In this document: piece by piece, positions 50,417 to 59,360 of the stretch
How the letters are laid out: each line of letters begins with the position of its first letter
Position numbering within the stretch: position 1 is the stretch's first letter
Assembly: GCA_902399975.1 (NCBI GenBank)
Contig: CABOHA010000001.1
Span: forward strand, 335,397 to 399,396
Direction: 5' to 3'
Source: Coriobacteriaceae bacterium
GTDB lineage: Bacteria; Actinomycetota; Coriobacteriia; Coriobacteriales; Coriobacteriaceae
Length of the DNA stretch: 64,000 bases
The notes under the pieces: model-generated
Told to the model about the DNA's origin: nothing
Seen by the model: only the letters and a program-made list of their open reading frames with translations
The model's database searches: none
Translations under genes and position numbers: made by a program

Positions 50417-50890
50417 ATGGATTCCAAAAGACTTGCCGAGATAGCCGATGTTATGGAGGACCGCGGCCTCACGCGCGTACGTGTTGAGGAGCCCGATGGC
50501 ACCGCGGTCGAGCTCGAGCGCGCGAGCGCCGCGCAGCCGGTTGCCGTGCCCATGCCCATGCCGAGCGCCATGGCCGCTCAAGTTGCAGCTCCCACAGTCG
50601 CGCCTGCCGCACCGGAACCTGCCGCGCAGGCACCTGCCGCCGCGTCGGAGCCTAAGGGCACCGAGGTGACTGCTCCCATGGTCGGCGTTTTCTATGCTGC
50701 CCCGGCGCCGGGCGACGAGCCGTTTGTGCACGTGGGCTCCAAGGTCAAAGCCGGCGAGACCCTCTGCATCATCGAGGCCATGAAGGTCCTCAACGAGGTG
50801 ACGGCGGAGGCGGATGGCGAGGTGCTCGAGATCTGCGTGGCCGACGGCGACCTCGTGGAGTTTGGCAGCTGCCTCATGAGGATCGGATAG
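50417..50890 (+). CDS. accB: Acetyl-CoA carboxylase biotin carboxyl carrier protein
   Basis: 157 aa. A Pro/Ala linker (about 40-80) leads to the lipoyl-like domain, with the biotinylated Lys in IIEAMKVLNEV. It is the target of BirA. Starts 3 bp after fabF; spacing from GAGGAG is about nine bases. Confidence 0.95.
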   Translation: MDSKRLAEIADVMEDRGLTRVRVEEPDGTAVELERASAAQPVAVPMPMPSAMAAQVAAPTVAPAAPEPAAQAPAAASEPKGTEVTAPMVGVFYAAPAPGDEPFVHVGSKVKAGETLCIIEAMKVLNEVTAEADGEVLEICVADGDLVEFGSCLMRIG

Positions 50891-50899
50891 GTGATATCC

Positions 50900-51322
50900 A
50901 TGAACAAAGAGGAGCTCAAGAAGCTGTTGCCGCATCGCGAGCCGATGCTTTTGCTCGACGAAGCCGAGCTGGTGGGCGACGAGGCCCACGGCAAGATCAC
51001 GATTACGGGCGACGAGTACTTTTTGCAGGGGCATTTTCCGGGAAACCCGGTCGTTCCCGGCGTGATTCAGTGCGAGATGCTCGCCCAGAACTGCTGCGTA
51101 CTGCTGATGGGCGATGAGGAGGCGCGCGGCGCGACGCCGTTCTACACGAGTCTGGACAAGGTGCGCTTTAAGCGTCCGGTGCGCCCGGGCGACACGGTGG
51201 ATCTGGTGTGCTCCATCACGCGTGCGCGCGGGCCGTTCCGCTTTGCGACGGGTACTGCGAGCGTCAACGGTGAGGTGTGCTGCCGCGCCGATATGTCTTT
51301 TGCACTCATGCACGAAAGTTAA
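50900..51322 (+). CDS. fabZ: 3-hydroxyacyl-ACP dehydratase
   Basis: 140 aa hot-dog fold enzyme. Opens LLPHREPMLLLDEAELV; catalytic His in LQGHFPGNPVVPGVIQCE. A GTG at 50891 is in frame, but ATG 50900 sits 6-7 nt after AGGTG and gives the usual MNKEELK start. Confidence 0.94.
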   Translation: MNKEELKKLLPHREPMLLLDEAELVGDEAHGKITITGDEYFLQGHFPGNPVVPGVIQCEMLAQNCCVLLMGDEEARGATPFYTSLDKVRFKRPVRPGDTVDLVCSITRARGPFRFATGTASVNGEVCCRADMSFALMHES

Positions 51323-51332
51323 GGAAGGCTTC

Positions 51333-52676
51333 ATGTTCGACAAAGTGCTCATCGCCAACCGCGGCGAAGTCGCGGTCCGTGTTATCCGCGCGTGCCGCGA
51401 TATGGGCATCAAGACCGTCGCCGTATATTCCACGGCCGATGCGGACGCGCTACACGTGCAGCTTGCCGACGAGGCGTATTGCATCGGCGGCCCGCGTCTT
51501 GCCGAGAGCTACCTCAACGACGATGCTGTGCTCACCTGTGCCGTGAAGTCGGGGGCAAAGGCGATCCATCCTGGCTACGGTTTCTTTTCCGAGAAGGCGA
51601 GCTTCGTGCGCGACTGCGACAAGTACGGTCTGGCGTTTGTTGGTCCCTCGGCCGAGGTCATCGACAGCATGGGCGACAAGGATGCCGCACGTAGAACGGC
51701 TGCCGCGGCGGGCGTGCCCATCGTGCCGGGCTGCGATTTGCTCAAAAGCCCCGAGGAGGCGACGGCCGAGGCCGAGCGCATTGGCTGCCCCGTGCTTATT
51801 AAGGCGCGTGCAGGTGGTGGCGGTCGCGGCATTCGCAAGGTCGAGCGCGTGGAAGATGCGGCAAAGGCGTTCATCGAGGCGCGTGCCGAGGGCGAGGCCG
51901 TTTTTGGCGACGGCGAGTGCTACATGGAGAAGTTCGTCGCGCCGGCGCACCACGTTGAGGTGCAGATTATGGCCGATAAGCAGGGCCATGTGTTTTCGCT
52001 CGGCGAGCGCGAGTGCTCGGTGCAGCGCCGCAACCAAAAGCTGATCGAGGAGAGCCCCGCGCCGTGCCTCGACGGACGCGATGATATTCGCGCGCGCATG
52101 CACAAGGCCGCGCGCGACCTGGCTCGTGCCGTTGGCTATGAGGGCGCTGGCACCATCGAGTTTCTGTACTCGGACGACGGCAATTTCTACTTTATGGAAA
52201 TGAACACGCGTTTGCAGGTTGAGCATCCGGTTACGGAGTTTGTGACCGATACCGACCTGGTTAAGTGGCAGCTGCGCGTGGCTGCCGGCCAGCCTCTGCC
52301 CTTTGAGCAGGAGGACATACCAGTCCGCAATCATGCCATGGAGTGCCGCATCAATGCCGAAACACCGGACTTCCTGCCGTCATGCGGAACGGTCACTGCG
52401 TTGCGTGTACCGGGTGGTCCGCGTGTGCGCTGGGATTCGGCCATGTTTACCGGTGCAAAAGTTCCGCCGTACTACGACTCCATGCTCGGCAAGCTCATCG
52501 TGTGTGCGCCCACGCGCGACGGCGCCATTCGCAAGATGCGCTCGGCCCTGGGCGAGCTCGTGATTGAGGGCGTAAGCGAAAACAGCGAGCTTCAGCTCGA
52601 CGTGCTGGCAAACGACGAGTTCTTGTCGGGCATGTATCACACCGATCTGATGGGGCATCTCTATGCTGATGAATAG
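51333..52676 (+). CDS. accC: Acetyl-CoA carboxylase, biotin carboxylase subunit
   Basis: 447 aa ATP-grasp enzyme that carboxylates biotin on AccB. Motifs: VLIANRGEVAVRVIRAC, IHPGYGFFSE, KARAGGGGRGIRKV, EMNTRLQVEHPVTE. ATG 51333 with AAGGAAG ahead. Overlaps accDA by 14 nt. Confidence 0.96.
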   Translation: MFDKVLIANRGEVAVRVIRACRDMGIKTVAVYSTADADALHVQLADEAYCIGGPRLAESYLNDDAVLTCAVKSGAKAIHPGYGFFSEKASFVRDCDKYGLAFVGPSAEVIDSMGDKDAARRTAAAAGVPIVPGCDLLKSPEEATAEAERIGCPVLIKARAGGGGRGIRKVERVEDAAKAFIEARAEGEAVFGDGECYMEKFVAPAHHVEVQIMADKQGHVFSLGERECSVQRRNQKLIEESPAPCLDGRDDIRARMHKAARDLARAVGYEGAGTIEFLYSDDGNFYFMEMNTRLQVEHPVTEFVTDTDLVKWQLRVAAGQPLPFEQEDIPVRNHAMECRINAETPDFLPSCGTVTALRVPGGPRVRWDSAMFTGAKVPPYYDSMLGKLIVCAPTRDGAIRKMRSALGELVIEGVSENSELQLDVLANDEFLSGMYHTDLMGHLYADE

Positions 52677-54387
52677 AAAAGCGAAGACGGTCAATGTCCT
52701 TGAGGGGCCGATAACCGAGTCGTGCGCCGAGTTTCCCGCGCGCCACGTGTTTATCAAGTGCCCGGAGTGCCGCCGCGTGATCGATGAGGCGCGCCTGCAC
52801 GACAACCTCGAGGTCTGCCCTCGCTGCGGTAAACACTTTCGCGTGAGCGGTCGCGCGCGCATGCGCATGACGGTCGACGAGGGCACGTTTGAGGAGTGGG
52901 ATGCCGAACTGGCGTCAGAGGACTTCCTCTCGTTTCCCGGTTATGCCGACAAGCTTAAGAGCGCTTGCGAACGTTCGGGCGAGCGCGATGCCGTTGTGTG
53001 CGGCAGGGGCAAAATCTGCGGCTGCGATACCGCGCTCTTCTTTATGGATGCCAACTTTATGATGGGCTCGATGGGTTCCGTGGTGGGCGAAAAGATCTGT
53101 CGCGTCTTTGAACGCGCGATCGAGCTGGGATTGCCGGTCGTCGGCTTTACCGTTTCGGGCGGTGCGCGCATGCAAGAGGGCGTGACATCGCTTATGCAGA
53201 TGGCCAAGATTTCTGCGGCGGTTAGGCGCCACAGCGAGGCGGGCGGCCTGTATATCACGGTGCTCACCGATCCCACGACCGGAGGCGTAACCGCGAGCTT
53301 TGCCATGGAAGGCGACATTATCCTGGCCGAGCCCGATGCCCTGACGGCATTTGCCGGCCCGCGCGTGATCGAGCAGAACATGCACAAGCGTCTGCCCAAG
53401 GGATTCCAGCGCTCCGAGTTTTTGCTGGAGCACGGCTTTTGCGATGCCGTTGTTCCGCGTGGCGAGATTGCGCTCACGGTAGGCGAGCTGCTGGCGCTGC
53501 ACGAAGGGCACGCGCCTGGCCTGGGGGCACCGCATGAAATCGTGCATGCGGGTCGCCGCGGCAAAAAGTTGGGACACTTGTTTAAGCGCTCGGCGGCACC
53601 AAAAACCGCGCTCGAGATTGTCAAGCAGACCCGCTCGGCAGATCGCGCCACGGCGGGTGAGATGGTCTCGCTGGGCCTGGATGGATTTGTGGAGCTGCAC
53701 GGCGACCGTTACTTTGGCGACGACGCCGCTGTGGTGGCTGGCATTGGCTGGAAAGACGGACGCCCCGTAACGGTCATCGCCATCGAGCGCGGCACCACGA
53801 CCAAAGAGCGCATGCGCCGCAACTTTGGCATGGCGCATCCCGAGGGCTACCGCAAAGCGCGTCGCCTGATGCGCCAGGCCGAAAAGTTTGGTCGACCGGT
53901 TCTGTGCCTGGTCGATACTTCGGGCGCGTTTTGCGGCATCGGTGCCGAGGAGCGCGGCCAGGGCGAGGCGATTGCCCAGAATCTCATGGAGATGAGCGGC
54001 CTTAAGACGCCGATTGTCTCGGTGGTGACAGGCGAGGGCGGCTCTGGTGGCGCGCTGGCGCTGTCCGTGGCCGACCGCATCCTGATGCTCTCGAGCTCGG
54101 CCTATTCGGTCGTGAGCCCCGAGGCCTGTGCGTCGATCCTGTGGAAGGATACCGAGCGCGCGAATGAGGCCGCCGAGGCGCTGAAGCTCACAGCCCCCGA
54201 TCTGTTGGCACTCGGCATCATCGACGGCATTGTTGACGATAGGGGCCTGTCGCATGAGGAGATCGCCGGTGCCGTCATGTCCTCGGCATTTGATGCCTTC
54301 GATACGCTTGAGCAGCTCGACGACGCGACCCTCACGAACCTCCGCTACGAAAAGTACCGCGCAATCGGTCAGTACCGCACGATGTGA
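52663..54387 (+). CDS. Acetyl-CoA carboxyltransferase, fused beta-alpha (AccD-AccA)
   Basis: 574 aa joining both carboxyltransferase subunits. Residues 30-65 carry the AccD zinc finger (CPEC then CPRCGKHF); the beta domain has FTVSGGARMQEGVTSLMQMA and LTDPTTGGVTASFA. From about 310 the alpha half begins (ALEIVKQTRSADRATAGEMV, ELHGDRYFGDDAAVVAGI, GEGGSGGALAL). Separate genes are usual in many bacteria; fusion is also known. The stop codon lies in the arm of repeat copy 9. Confidence 0.95.
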   Translation: MLMNRKAKTVNVLEGPITESCAEFPARHVFIKCPECRRVIDEARLHDNLEVCPRCGKHFRVSGRARMRMTVDEGTFEEWDAELASEDFLSFPGYADKLKSACERSGERDAVVCGRGKICGCDTALFFMDANFMMGSMGSVVGEKICRVFERAIELGLPVVGFTVSGGARMQEGVTSLMQMAKISAAVRRHSEAGGLYITVLTDPTTGGVTASFAMEGDIILAEPDALTAFAGPRVIEQNMHKRLPKGFQRSEFLLEHGFCDAVVPRGEIALTVGELLALHEGHAPGLGAPHEIVHAGRRGKKLGHLFKRSAAPKTALEIVKQTRSADRATAGEMVSLGLDGFVELHGDRYFGDDAAVVAGIGWKDGRPVTVIAIERGTTTKERMRRNFGMAHPEGYRKARRLMRQAEKFGRPVLCLVDTSGAFCGIGAEERGQGEAIAQNLMEMSGLKTPIVSVVTGEGGSGGALALSVADRILMLSSSAYSVVSPEACASILWKDTERANEAAEALKLTAPDLLALGIIDGIVDDRGLSHEEIAGAVMSSAFDAFDTLEQLDDATLTNLRYEKYRAIGQYRTM

Positions 54388-54412
54388 CAAAGGGACAGTC
54401 CGCATGTCACAT
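54382..54412. repeat. GGGACAG-core hairpin repeat, copy 9
   Basis: ATGTGACA (54382-54389) pairs perfectly with TGTCACAT (54405-54412) around AAGGGACAGTCCGCA. The stem sequence has nothing in common with the other copies, yet the GGGACAG core is kept. Contains the accDA stop (54385-54387). Confidence 0.75.
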
Positions 54413-54427
54413 TGGGAAAGGCGTTCC

Positions 54428-55642
54428 ATGCCACAAGTTTCTAACACCTCGTTTACAACGACGGTTTCATCAAACGCCATGGCCGTGGTGGACTATCTGT
54501 CCAAAAGCATGATGTCGGCTCTGCCGTTTATTGTCTGCGCGGCATTGTTCCGCACCGTCGCCGTCATTATGGGCGAAGGTATGCTGGGCCTGTGGTCTGC
54601 CGATTCCGAAATCTATCGCCTGTTCTACAGTTGGCTCTACAACGCCGGCTACTACTTTTTGCCCATTTATCTTGGTTGGGCGGCCGCCCGCCAGCTCGGT
54701 TGCTCGGAGCAGCTGGGTATGATGCTGGGCGGCGTATTGATTGCACCCGATCTGCTTAAGCTTGTCGATGCCGCATCGACGGCGGGGGCATCGATGACTT
54801 ATGTGTATGGTCTGGTTCCCGCGCCGGTCAACGATTACACGACGACTGTTATTCCGGTTCTCATCTCGGTGCCCGTGCTGTGGCGAGTGGAGTGTTTCTT
54901 TCAGCGCATTATCCCCAAGGCCATGGCGTTTTCGTTCGTTCCGTTTGCGACCATGCTTGTCATGGTTCCGGTTTCGCTGTGTATCACGGCGCCGGCGGGC
55001 AGCTATCTGGGCATGCTGCTGGGCCAGCTTATGTTTATGCTTGGCAATTCCGGTGGCGTCGTGTCGCTGCTCACGCTCATGGGGCTTGCCGCGGGTTGGG
55101 AGTTCCTAAAGATCGCGGGCGTCAGCAACGTTGTCCTATCGCTCGCCTATGCGCAGTTTATGAGTGCGGGAACGGATTCGTGCATCCTGATCGCCGCGAC
55201 GATGGCAACGTTTGCCGTTTGGGGCATGCCCTTTGGCGCGTCGCTCCGCGTTGCGGATAAGGACGAGAAGGCGCTCATGCTGGGCTATTCAATCTCGGGT
55301 GTTCTTGGCGGTGTAAGCGAGCCGGCGCTGTACGGTTGCGGCTTTAAATATGGCAGGTGCCTGACGTGCATGGCCATTGGCGGCGCCGTCGGAGGCCTTG
55401 TTGCAGCCGTGGGCCACGTTACGGCCTATACCATCGGCATGACGAATGTCCTCATGGTCATTGGCTTTGCCACGGGCGGCATCTCGAACCTGCTGTGGTG
55501 CTGCGCTGCCGGCGGTGTGGCATTTGCGGTGTCTGCGGCGCTGAGCTACTGCTTTGGCGTGGTGCCGGCGAAGGGGCAGGCGGCAGAAGACGGAGCCGAT
55601 TCACCCGAAACCTCGAAGAGCGTGGCCGAAGCAAGCGCGTAA
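54428..55642 (+). CDS. PTS transporter EIIC component, glucoside type
   Basis: 404 aa, about ten membrane segments (SALPFIVCAALFRTVAVIMG; LPIYLGWAAARQLG). The substrate-site motif of glucoside/sucrose IICs reads GVSEPALYGCGFKYGR. There are no IIB or IIA domains on the chain and none adjacent; the soluble IIA at 17259 is a conceivable partner, but a IIB would still be needed. ATG 54428 has GGAAAGG six bases before; the open frame upstream overlaps accDA and is not used. Confidence 0.85.
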   Translation: MPQVSNTSFTTTVSSNAMAVVDYLSKSMMSALPFIVCAALFRTVAVIMGEGMLGLWSADSEIYRLFYSWLYNAGYYFLPIYLGWAAARQLGCSEQLGMMLGGVLIAPDLLKLVDAASTAGASMTYVYGLVPAPVNDYTTTVIPVLISVPVLWRVECFFQRIIPKAMAFSFVPFATMLVMVPVSLCITAPAGSYLGMLLGQLMFMLGNSGGVVSLLTLMGLAAGWEFLKIAGVSNVVLSLAYAQFMSAGTDSCILIAATMATFAVWGMPFGASLRVADKDEKALMLGYSISGVLGGVSEPALYGCGFKYGRCLTCMAIGGAVGGLVAAVGHVTAYTIGMTNVLMVIGFATGGISNLLWCCAAGGVAFAVSAALSYCFGVVPAKGQAAEDGADSPETSKSVAEASA

Positions 55643-55792
55643 ACCTGTGCGACACAAGGACGATTCCTTTGCCACATTCCAAGGCCGTGGTCCGTGTGGG
55701 CTGCGGCCTTTTTGTATCTGGAGGACAAAGTGGCTACACTACAATCCGTTTGAGCAATAGATATATAGGTAGTACCGTGGGGGCGGATATAG

Positions 55793-56947
55793 ATGGTCGA
55801 GTGGATTGTTAAGCGTGCGCAGGGCGACCGTGCGCGCGTGGGCACGTTGACGGGCGTGGTGTGTATTCTCGCCAATGTGGCGCTATGTGCTGCGAAGGGT
55901 GCAATTGGCGTGCTGTCGGGATCGGTTTCGATCGTGGCGGACGCTATGAACAACTTATCCGACGCAAGCTCAAACATCGTGAGCGTGCTGGGCTTTAAGC
56001 TGGCGAGTAAGCCCGCCGACCCCGAGCATCCTTACGGCCACGGTCGCTACGAGTACCTCTCTGGTCTAGTCGTGGCGGCGCTCGTGCTGCTCATTGGCCT
56101 CGAACTGGTAAAGTCCTCGGTGGAGCGCATCATCCACCCCGAACCTGTCGAGTTCTCGCTTGCCCTGGTGGCAGTCCTTGCGCTTTCGATGGTCGTTAAG
56201 CTGTGGATGGCGGCCCTCAACCAAAAGCTCGGCGATCGTATTGAGTCCGAGACGCTGCATGCGACCGCTCAGGATTCCAAGAACGATGTCCTTGCCACAG
56301 GCACCGTGTTAGCGTGCGCAATTGTTTCGCAGGTGACGCACATCAATCTTGACGCATGGGTCGGCCTTGCCGTTGGCGCCTATATTGGCTGGAGCGGCTT
56401 TGAACTTATTCAAGATACGGTGAGCCCGCTTTTGGGCCAGGCGCCCGACCCCAAGTTGGTCAAGCACATTCGAGACAAGATCATGAGCTACCCCGGCGTC
56501 TTGGGCGTCCACGACCTGATGGTCCACGATTACGGCCCGGGCAGGAAGTTTGCGAGCGCTCACGCCGAGATGGCAGCCGAGACCAGCCCGCTGGAAAGTC
56601 ACGACACGCTCGATAACATCGAGCAGTCGTTTAGGAACGAAGACGGTATGATCGTCACGCTCCATTACGACCCCATCGTGACCGACGATCCAAAGGTGGC
56701 GAGCATGCGTCTGCGCATCAACGCTATGGCTCAAGAGGTCGATAGCCGCCTCTCGATCCACGACCTACGCTGTGTTCCGGGCCCCACGCATACCAACGTG
56801 ATCTTTGACTGCGCGCGGCCCTCGGATTTGACGATGAACGCCGAGGACCTAAAGAGCGCGTTGGCGAAACATGTCGAATCCGAATATCCCAAGTCGATTG
56901 CCAAGATCACGATCGACGAAGACTATGTCGGCCATACCCACGAGTAG
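55793..56947 (+). CDS. Cation diffusion facilitator (CDF) transporter
   Basis: 384 aa efflux carrier for a divalent metal such as Zn or Mn. Six membrane helices; metal sites in SIVADAMNNLSDASSN (helix 2) and HATAQDSKNDVL (helix 5), with the HPYGHGRYEYLSG loop. The C-terminal cytoplasmic half (260-384) is longer than usual, with two CDF-CTD-like parts. ATG 55793; the ribosome-binding site is weak (GGGGCGG). Confidence 0.9.
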   Translation: MVEWIVKRAQGDRARVGTLTGVVCILANVALCAAKGAIGVLSGSVSIVADAMNNLSDASSNIVSVLGFKLASKPADPEHPYGHGRYEYLSGLVVAALVLLIGLELVKSSVERIIHPEPVEFSLALVAVLALSMVVKLWMAALNQKLGDRIESETLHATAQDSKNDVLATGTVLACAIVSQVTHINLDAWVGLAVGAYIGWSGFELIQDTVSPLLGQAPDPKLVKHIRDKIMSYPGVLGVHDLMVHDYGPGRKFASAHAEMAAETSPLESHDTLDNIEQSFRNEDGMIVTLHYDPIVTDDPKVASMRLRINAMAQEVDSRLSIHDLRCVPGPTHTNVIFDCARPSDLTMNAEDLKSALAKHVESEYPKSIAKITIDEDYVGHTHE

Positions 56948-56986
56948 GGCCGAGCCGATAAAGCAACTGATGCAGAAGGGGAGAGC

Positions 56987-57607
56987 ATGAAGCGCCTATA
57001 CCTACTCCGCCACGGTCAGACGGAGTTCAACGTCAAAAAGCTGGTCCAGGGCCGCTGCGATTCACCGTTGACCGACCTGGGCCGCAAACAAGCGGGAATG
57101 GCAGCCGCATGGCTCAAGGCCCACAACGTCGTTCCCGACAAAGTGGTCTCTTCGCCCTTAGGCCGAGCCATGGACACGGCAAGTCTCGTCGCAACCGAAC
57201 TCCTCGGCCCGGATGCAGCAGTCGAGCCCTGCGAAGGCATCATCGAGCGCAGCTACGGCACCTTCGAAGAAGGCCCCCACGACGCCCTGCCCACCGACGT
57301 CTGGGACCCGGGCGAGGACCTGGTCCCCTTCGGAGGAGAAGGAAGCCGCGCACTGCAAGAACGCATGGTAGGTACCCTCACCAATCTCATGGGCGCCGAG
57401 GGCATCGAAACCCTCCTAGCAGTAAGCCACGGCAGCGCCAGCCGCCAATTCATCAAGGCTGCAGCCCCAGAGGGTTTCGAGCTCCCAGCAAAACTCCCCA
57501 ATTGCGCCATCATGATTTTCGATTTTGATGATGCGCGAGAAGAGGACGATGCGCCCCAATGCAAGTTCACCTTGCAGCAAATTGTGGACCCCCAACAAAG
57601 TCATTAG
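56987..57607 (+). CDS. Histidine phosphatase family protein (phosphoglycerate-mutase-like)
   Basis: 206 aa. The phospho-acceptor His is in LYLLRHGQTEFN, and the second catalytic His in LAVSHGSASRQFI, with SSPLGRAMDTA. Acid phosphatase or cofactor-dependent mutase cannot be told apart. GGGGAG before ATG. Codons in most of the gene end in C or A, unlike neighbours but like the 3' half of the aminotransferase at 25989; both genes end just before a giant palindrome. Confidence 0.9.
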   Translation: MKRLYLLRHGQTEFNVKKLVQGRCDSPLTDLGRKQAGMAAAWLKAHNVVPDKVVSSPLGRAMDTASLVATELLGPDAAVEPCEGIIERSYGTFEEGPHDALPTDVWDPGEDLVPFGGEGSRALQERMVGTLTNLMGAEGIETLLAVSHGSASRQFIKAAAPEGFELPAKLPNCAIMIFDFDDAREEDDAPQCKFTLQQIVDPQQSH

Positions 57608-57642
57608 CCTGAACGAGCAGAGTTAAGCAGACATCAACGTGG

Positions 57643-57807
57643 CGTTCCCAGTGTGCGGCGGAGGGGGCGGGCCTGAGACATATTAAGGTTGTCGCGAGTT
57701 CCGCACGAACAGGAGAGCACTTAATGTGCTCTCCGTCGTGAGCAGGACTGTAGAGCAGCAACCTTAATATGTCTCAGGCCCGCCCCCTCCGCCGCACACT
57801 GGGAACG
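57643..57807. repeat. Giant palindrome, copy 4 (longest arms)
   Basis: Perfect 48-bp arms (57643-57690 and 57760-57807; left arm starts CGTTCCCAGTGTGCGGCGGA, inner end TTAAGGTT) enclose a 69-nt core 57691-57759 with the same ends as copies 2 and 3 and an inner stem GGAGAGCAC/GTGCTCTCC. Outside, GTGGC..GCCAC extends the pairing imperfectly. The gap 57608-58066 has no gene; the rest is the rplC promoter and leader. Confidence 0.92.
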
Positions 57808-57857
57808 TGCCACGCACTTTACCTGCGTAAACAATGTGAGTGAAATATGAATCTCGA

Positions 57858-57883
57858 TGGATACGCCCGCAGCCGTGTATACT
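57858..57883 (+). promoter_or_regulatory. rplC operon promoter with conserved motif
   Basis: TGGATACGCCCGCAGCCGTG followed by TATACT. The 25-bp block matches 22 of 25 bases at 59724-59748 before rplB, and its first half matches 40587-40600 before rpsL. TATACT is a good -10; no clear -35. Confidence 0.55.
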
Positions 57884-57994
57884 AAACAGCTGTGTGTAAC
57901 CAGGGGAGTATTCTGGCTGGACAAAATGCCTGCTTAATAGGGTTGTCAGGTAGTCCGGGCGAAATACAAGGCTGGGGAGCACGTCGTGTAAGTA

Positions 57995-58046
57995 GTGGTC
58001 CTCTAGGGGCGTACGCTCGGTGGTGTACGCATTGTCCCAAGACCAC
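57995..58046 (+). promoter_or_regulatory. Structured leader before rplC
   Basis: GTGGTC (57995-58000) pairs with GACCAC (58041-58046), GGG with CCC inside, and GCGTAC (58009-58014) with GTACGC (58025-58030). A candidate autoregulatory site for L3 or L4, by position only. Confidence 0.45.
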
Positions 58047-58066
58047 GCGAGAGTTGGGATCATATC

Positions 58067-58687
58067 TTGATCAGCATGATTCTCGGCCGCAAGATTGGCA
58101 TGACCCAGGTTTGGGACGAGAACGATAACGTCGTTCCCGTCACGGTCATCCAGGCTGGCCCCTGCGCTGTCTCGCAGGTTAAAACTCAGGCAACCGACGG
58201 CTATGACGCCGTCCAGATCGGTTTCGGCGACATCAAGGCCAAGAACGTGAACAAGCCCATGGCTGGTCACTTCGCCAAGGCTGGCGTCGAGCCTGTCCGC
58301 TTCCTTCGTGAGGTCCGCGTCGAGAACGGCGAGGAGCACAAGGTCGGCGAGGTCGTCACCGTCGCTGATTTCGCTGATGTCGAGAAGGTCGACGTCATCG
58401 GTACCTCCAAGGGTAAGGGCTTCCAGGGTCGCATCAAGCGCTGGGGTCAGCGCCGCGGTCCTATGACGCATGGTTCTCACTTCCAGCGTCACCCCGGTTC
58501 TATCGGTCAGTGCGCCTATCCTGCGCGCGTCCTCAAGGGCGTCAAGATGGCCGGTCACATGGGTAACGAGCGCGTTACCGTCAAGAACCTTTCCGTTGTC
58601 CGCATCGATGCCGAGCAGAACCTCATCTTGGTCAAGGGCGCTGTCCCGGGTGCCAAGAATGGTCTCGTCGCCATCCGTATGGCCTAA
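58067..58687 (+). CDS. rplC: 50S ribosomal protein L3
   Basis: L3, 206 aa, an early assembly protein reaching the peptidyl-transferase centre. Contains [40 protein letters not shown] and [17 protein letters not shown] at 58067 gives MISMILGRK, close to the usual length; ATG 58076 is the alternative. Shine-Dalgarno is weak. rpsJ, the usual first gene, is not here. Confidence 0.95.
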   Translation: MISMILGRKIGMTQVWDENDNVVPVTVIQAGPCAVSQVKTQATDGYDAVQIGFGDIKAKNVNKPMAGHFAKAGVEPVRFLREVRVENGEEHKVGEVVTVADFADVEKVDVIGTSKGKGFQGRIKRWGQRRGPMTHGSHFQRHPGSIGQCAYPARVLKGVKMAGHMGNERVTVKNLSVVRIDAEQNLILVKGAVPGAKNGLVAIRMA

Positions 58688-58733
58688 GGGCCCAGCCCAT
58701 TTAGCCCAGCGTCATACCAAGGAGAACACTTAA

Positions 58734-59360
58734 ATGGCAAAGTTTGAAGTAAAGAACAGCGAGGGCAAGAAGGTCGCCGAGGCCGAGCTCGCCGCTGAGG
58801 TGTACGGCATCGAGCCGAACATCCACGTTATGCACCACATCGTCAAGTGCCAGATGGCCTCTTGGCGTCAGGGCACCCAGTCTGCTAAGGGCCGCTCTGA
58901 GGTTTCCGGTGGCGGCAAGAAGCCTTGGCGTCAGAAGGGCACCGGTCGTGCCCGCCAGGGTTCCATCCGTGCTGCCCAGTGGCGTCACGGTGGCGTTGTC
59001 TTCGCCCCCAAGCCCCGTTCCTACGCTAAGCGTATGAACAACAAGGAGGTCAAGCTGGCTATGCGCTCCGCGCTGTCCGCCAAGCTGGCCGATGGCGAGC
59101 TCGTGCTCGTCGACGACTACGGCTTCGAGAAGCCTTCCACCAAGGCTGCCGTCGCCATGCTCAAGGCTCTCGGCCTTGAGGGCAAGCGTCTGACCATCAT
59201 CGTTCGCGATGAGGACGTCAACGCCTACCTGTCGTTCCGCAACATTCCCAAGACGTTCATCATCACTGCCGACGAGGCCAACACCTACGATCTCGTCAAC
59301 AACAACGCTGTGCTGATGCCCGCCGACATCGCCGCTCACTTCGGGGAGGTGCTTGCATAA
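58734..59360 (+). CDS. rplD: 50S ribosomal protein L4
   Basis: L4, 208 aa, lines the exit tunnel. The tunnel loop reads GGGKKPWRQKGTGRARQGSI and RHGGVVFAPKPR. In enterobacteria L4 autoregulates the operon. AAGGAG before ATG. Confidence 0.97.
   Translation: MAKFEVKNSEGKKVAEAELAAEVYGIEPNIHVMHHIVKCQMASWRQGTQSAKGRSEVSGGGKKPWRQKGTGRARQGSIRAAQWRHGGVVFAPKPRSYAKRMNNKEVKLAMRSALSAKLADGELVLVDDYGFEKPSTKAAVAMLKALGLEGKRLTIIVRDEDVNAYLSFRNIPKTFIITADEANTYDLVNNNAVLMPADIAAHFGEVLA

Noticed and set aside
49484..51484. A 666-codon antisense frame across fabF-accB-fabZ
   Set aside because: Arg/His/Ala-rich shadow translation, no motifs; lies over well-identified operon genes.
55642..55690. A possible tenth GGGACAG-type hairpin (TGTGCGACACAAGGACGATTCC region)
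   Set aside because: Core reads AAGGACGATTCC and the stem is short; too degenerate to count as a family member.
57764..58558. Frame that runs through palindrome 4 and antisense to rplC
   Set aside because: Half of it is the palindrome arm and leader; no start signal and no homology sense.
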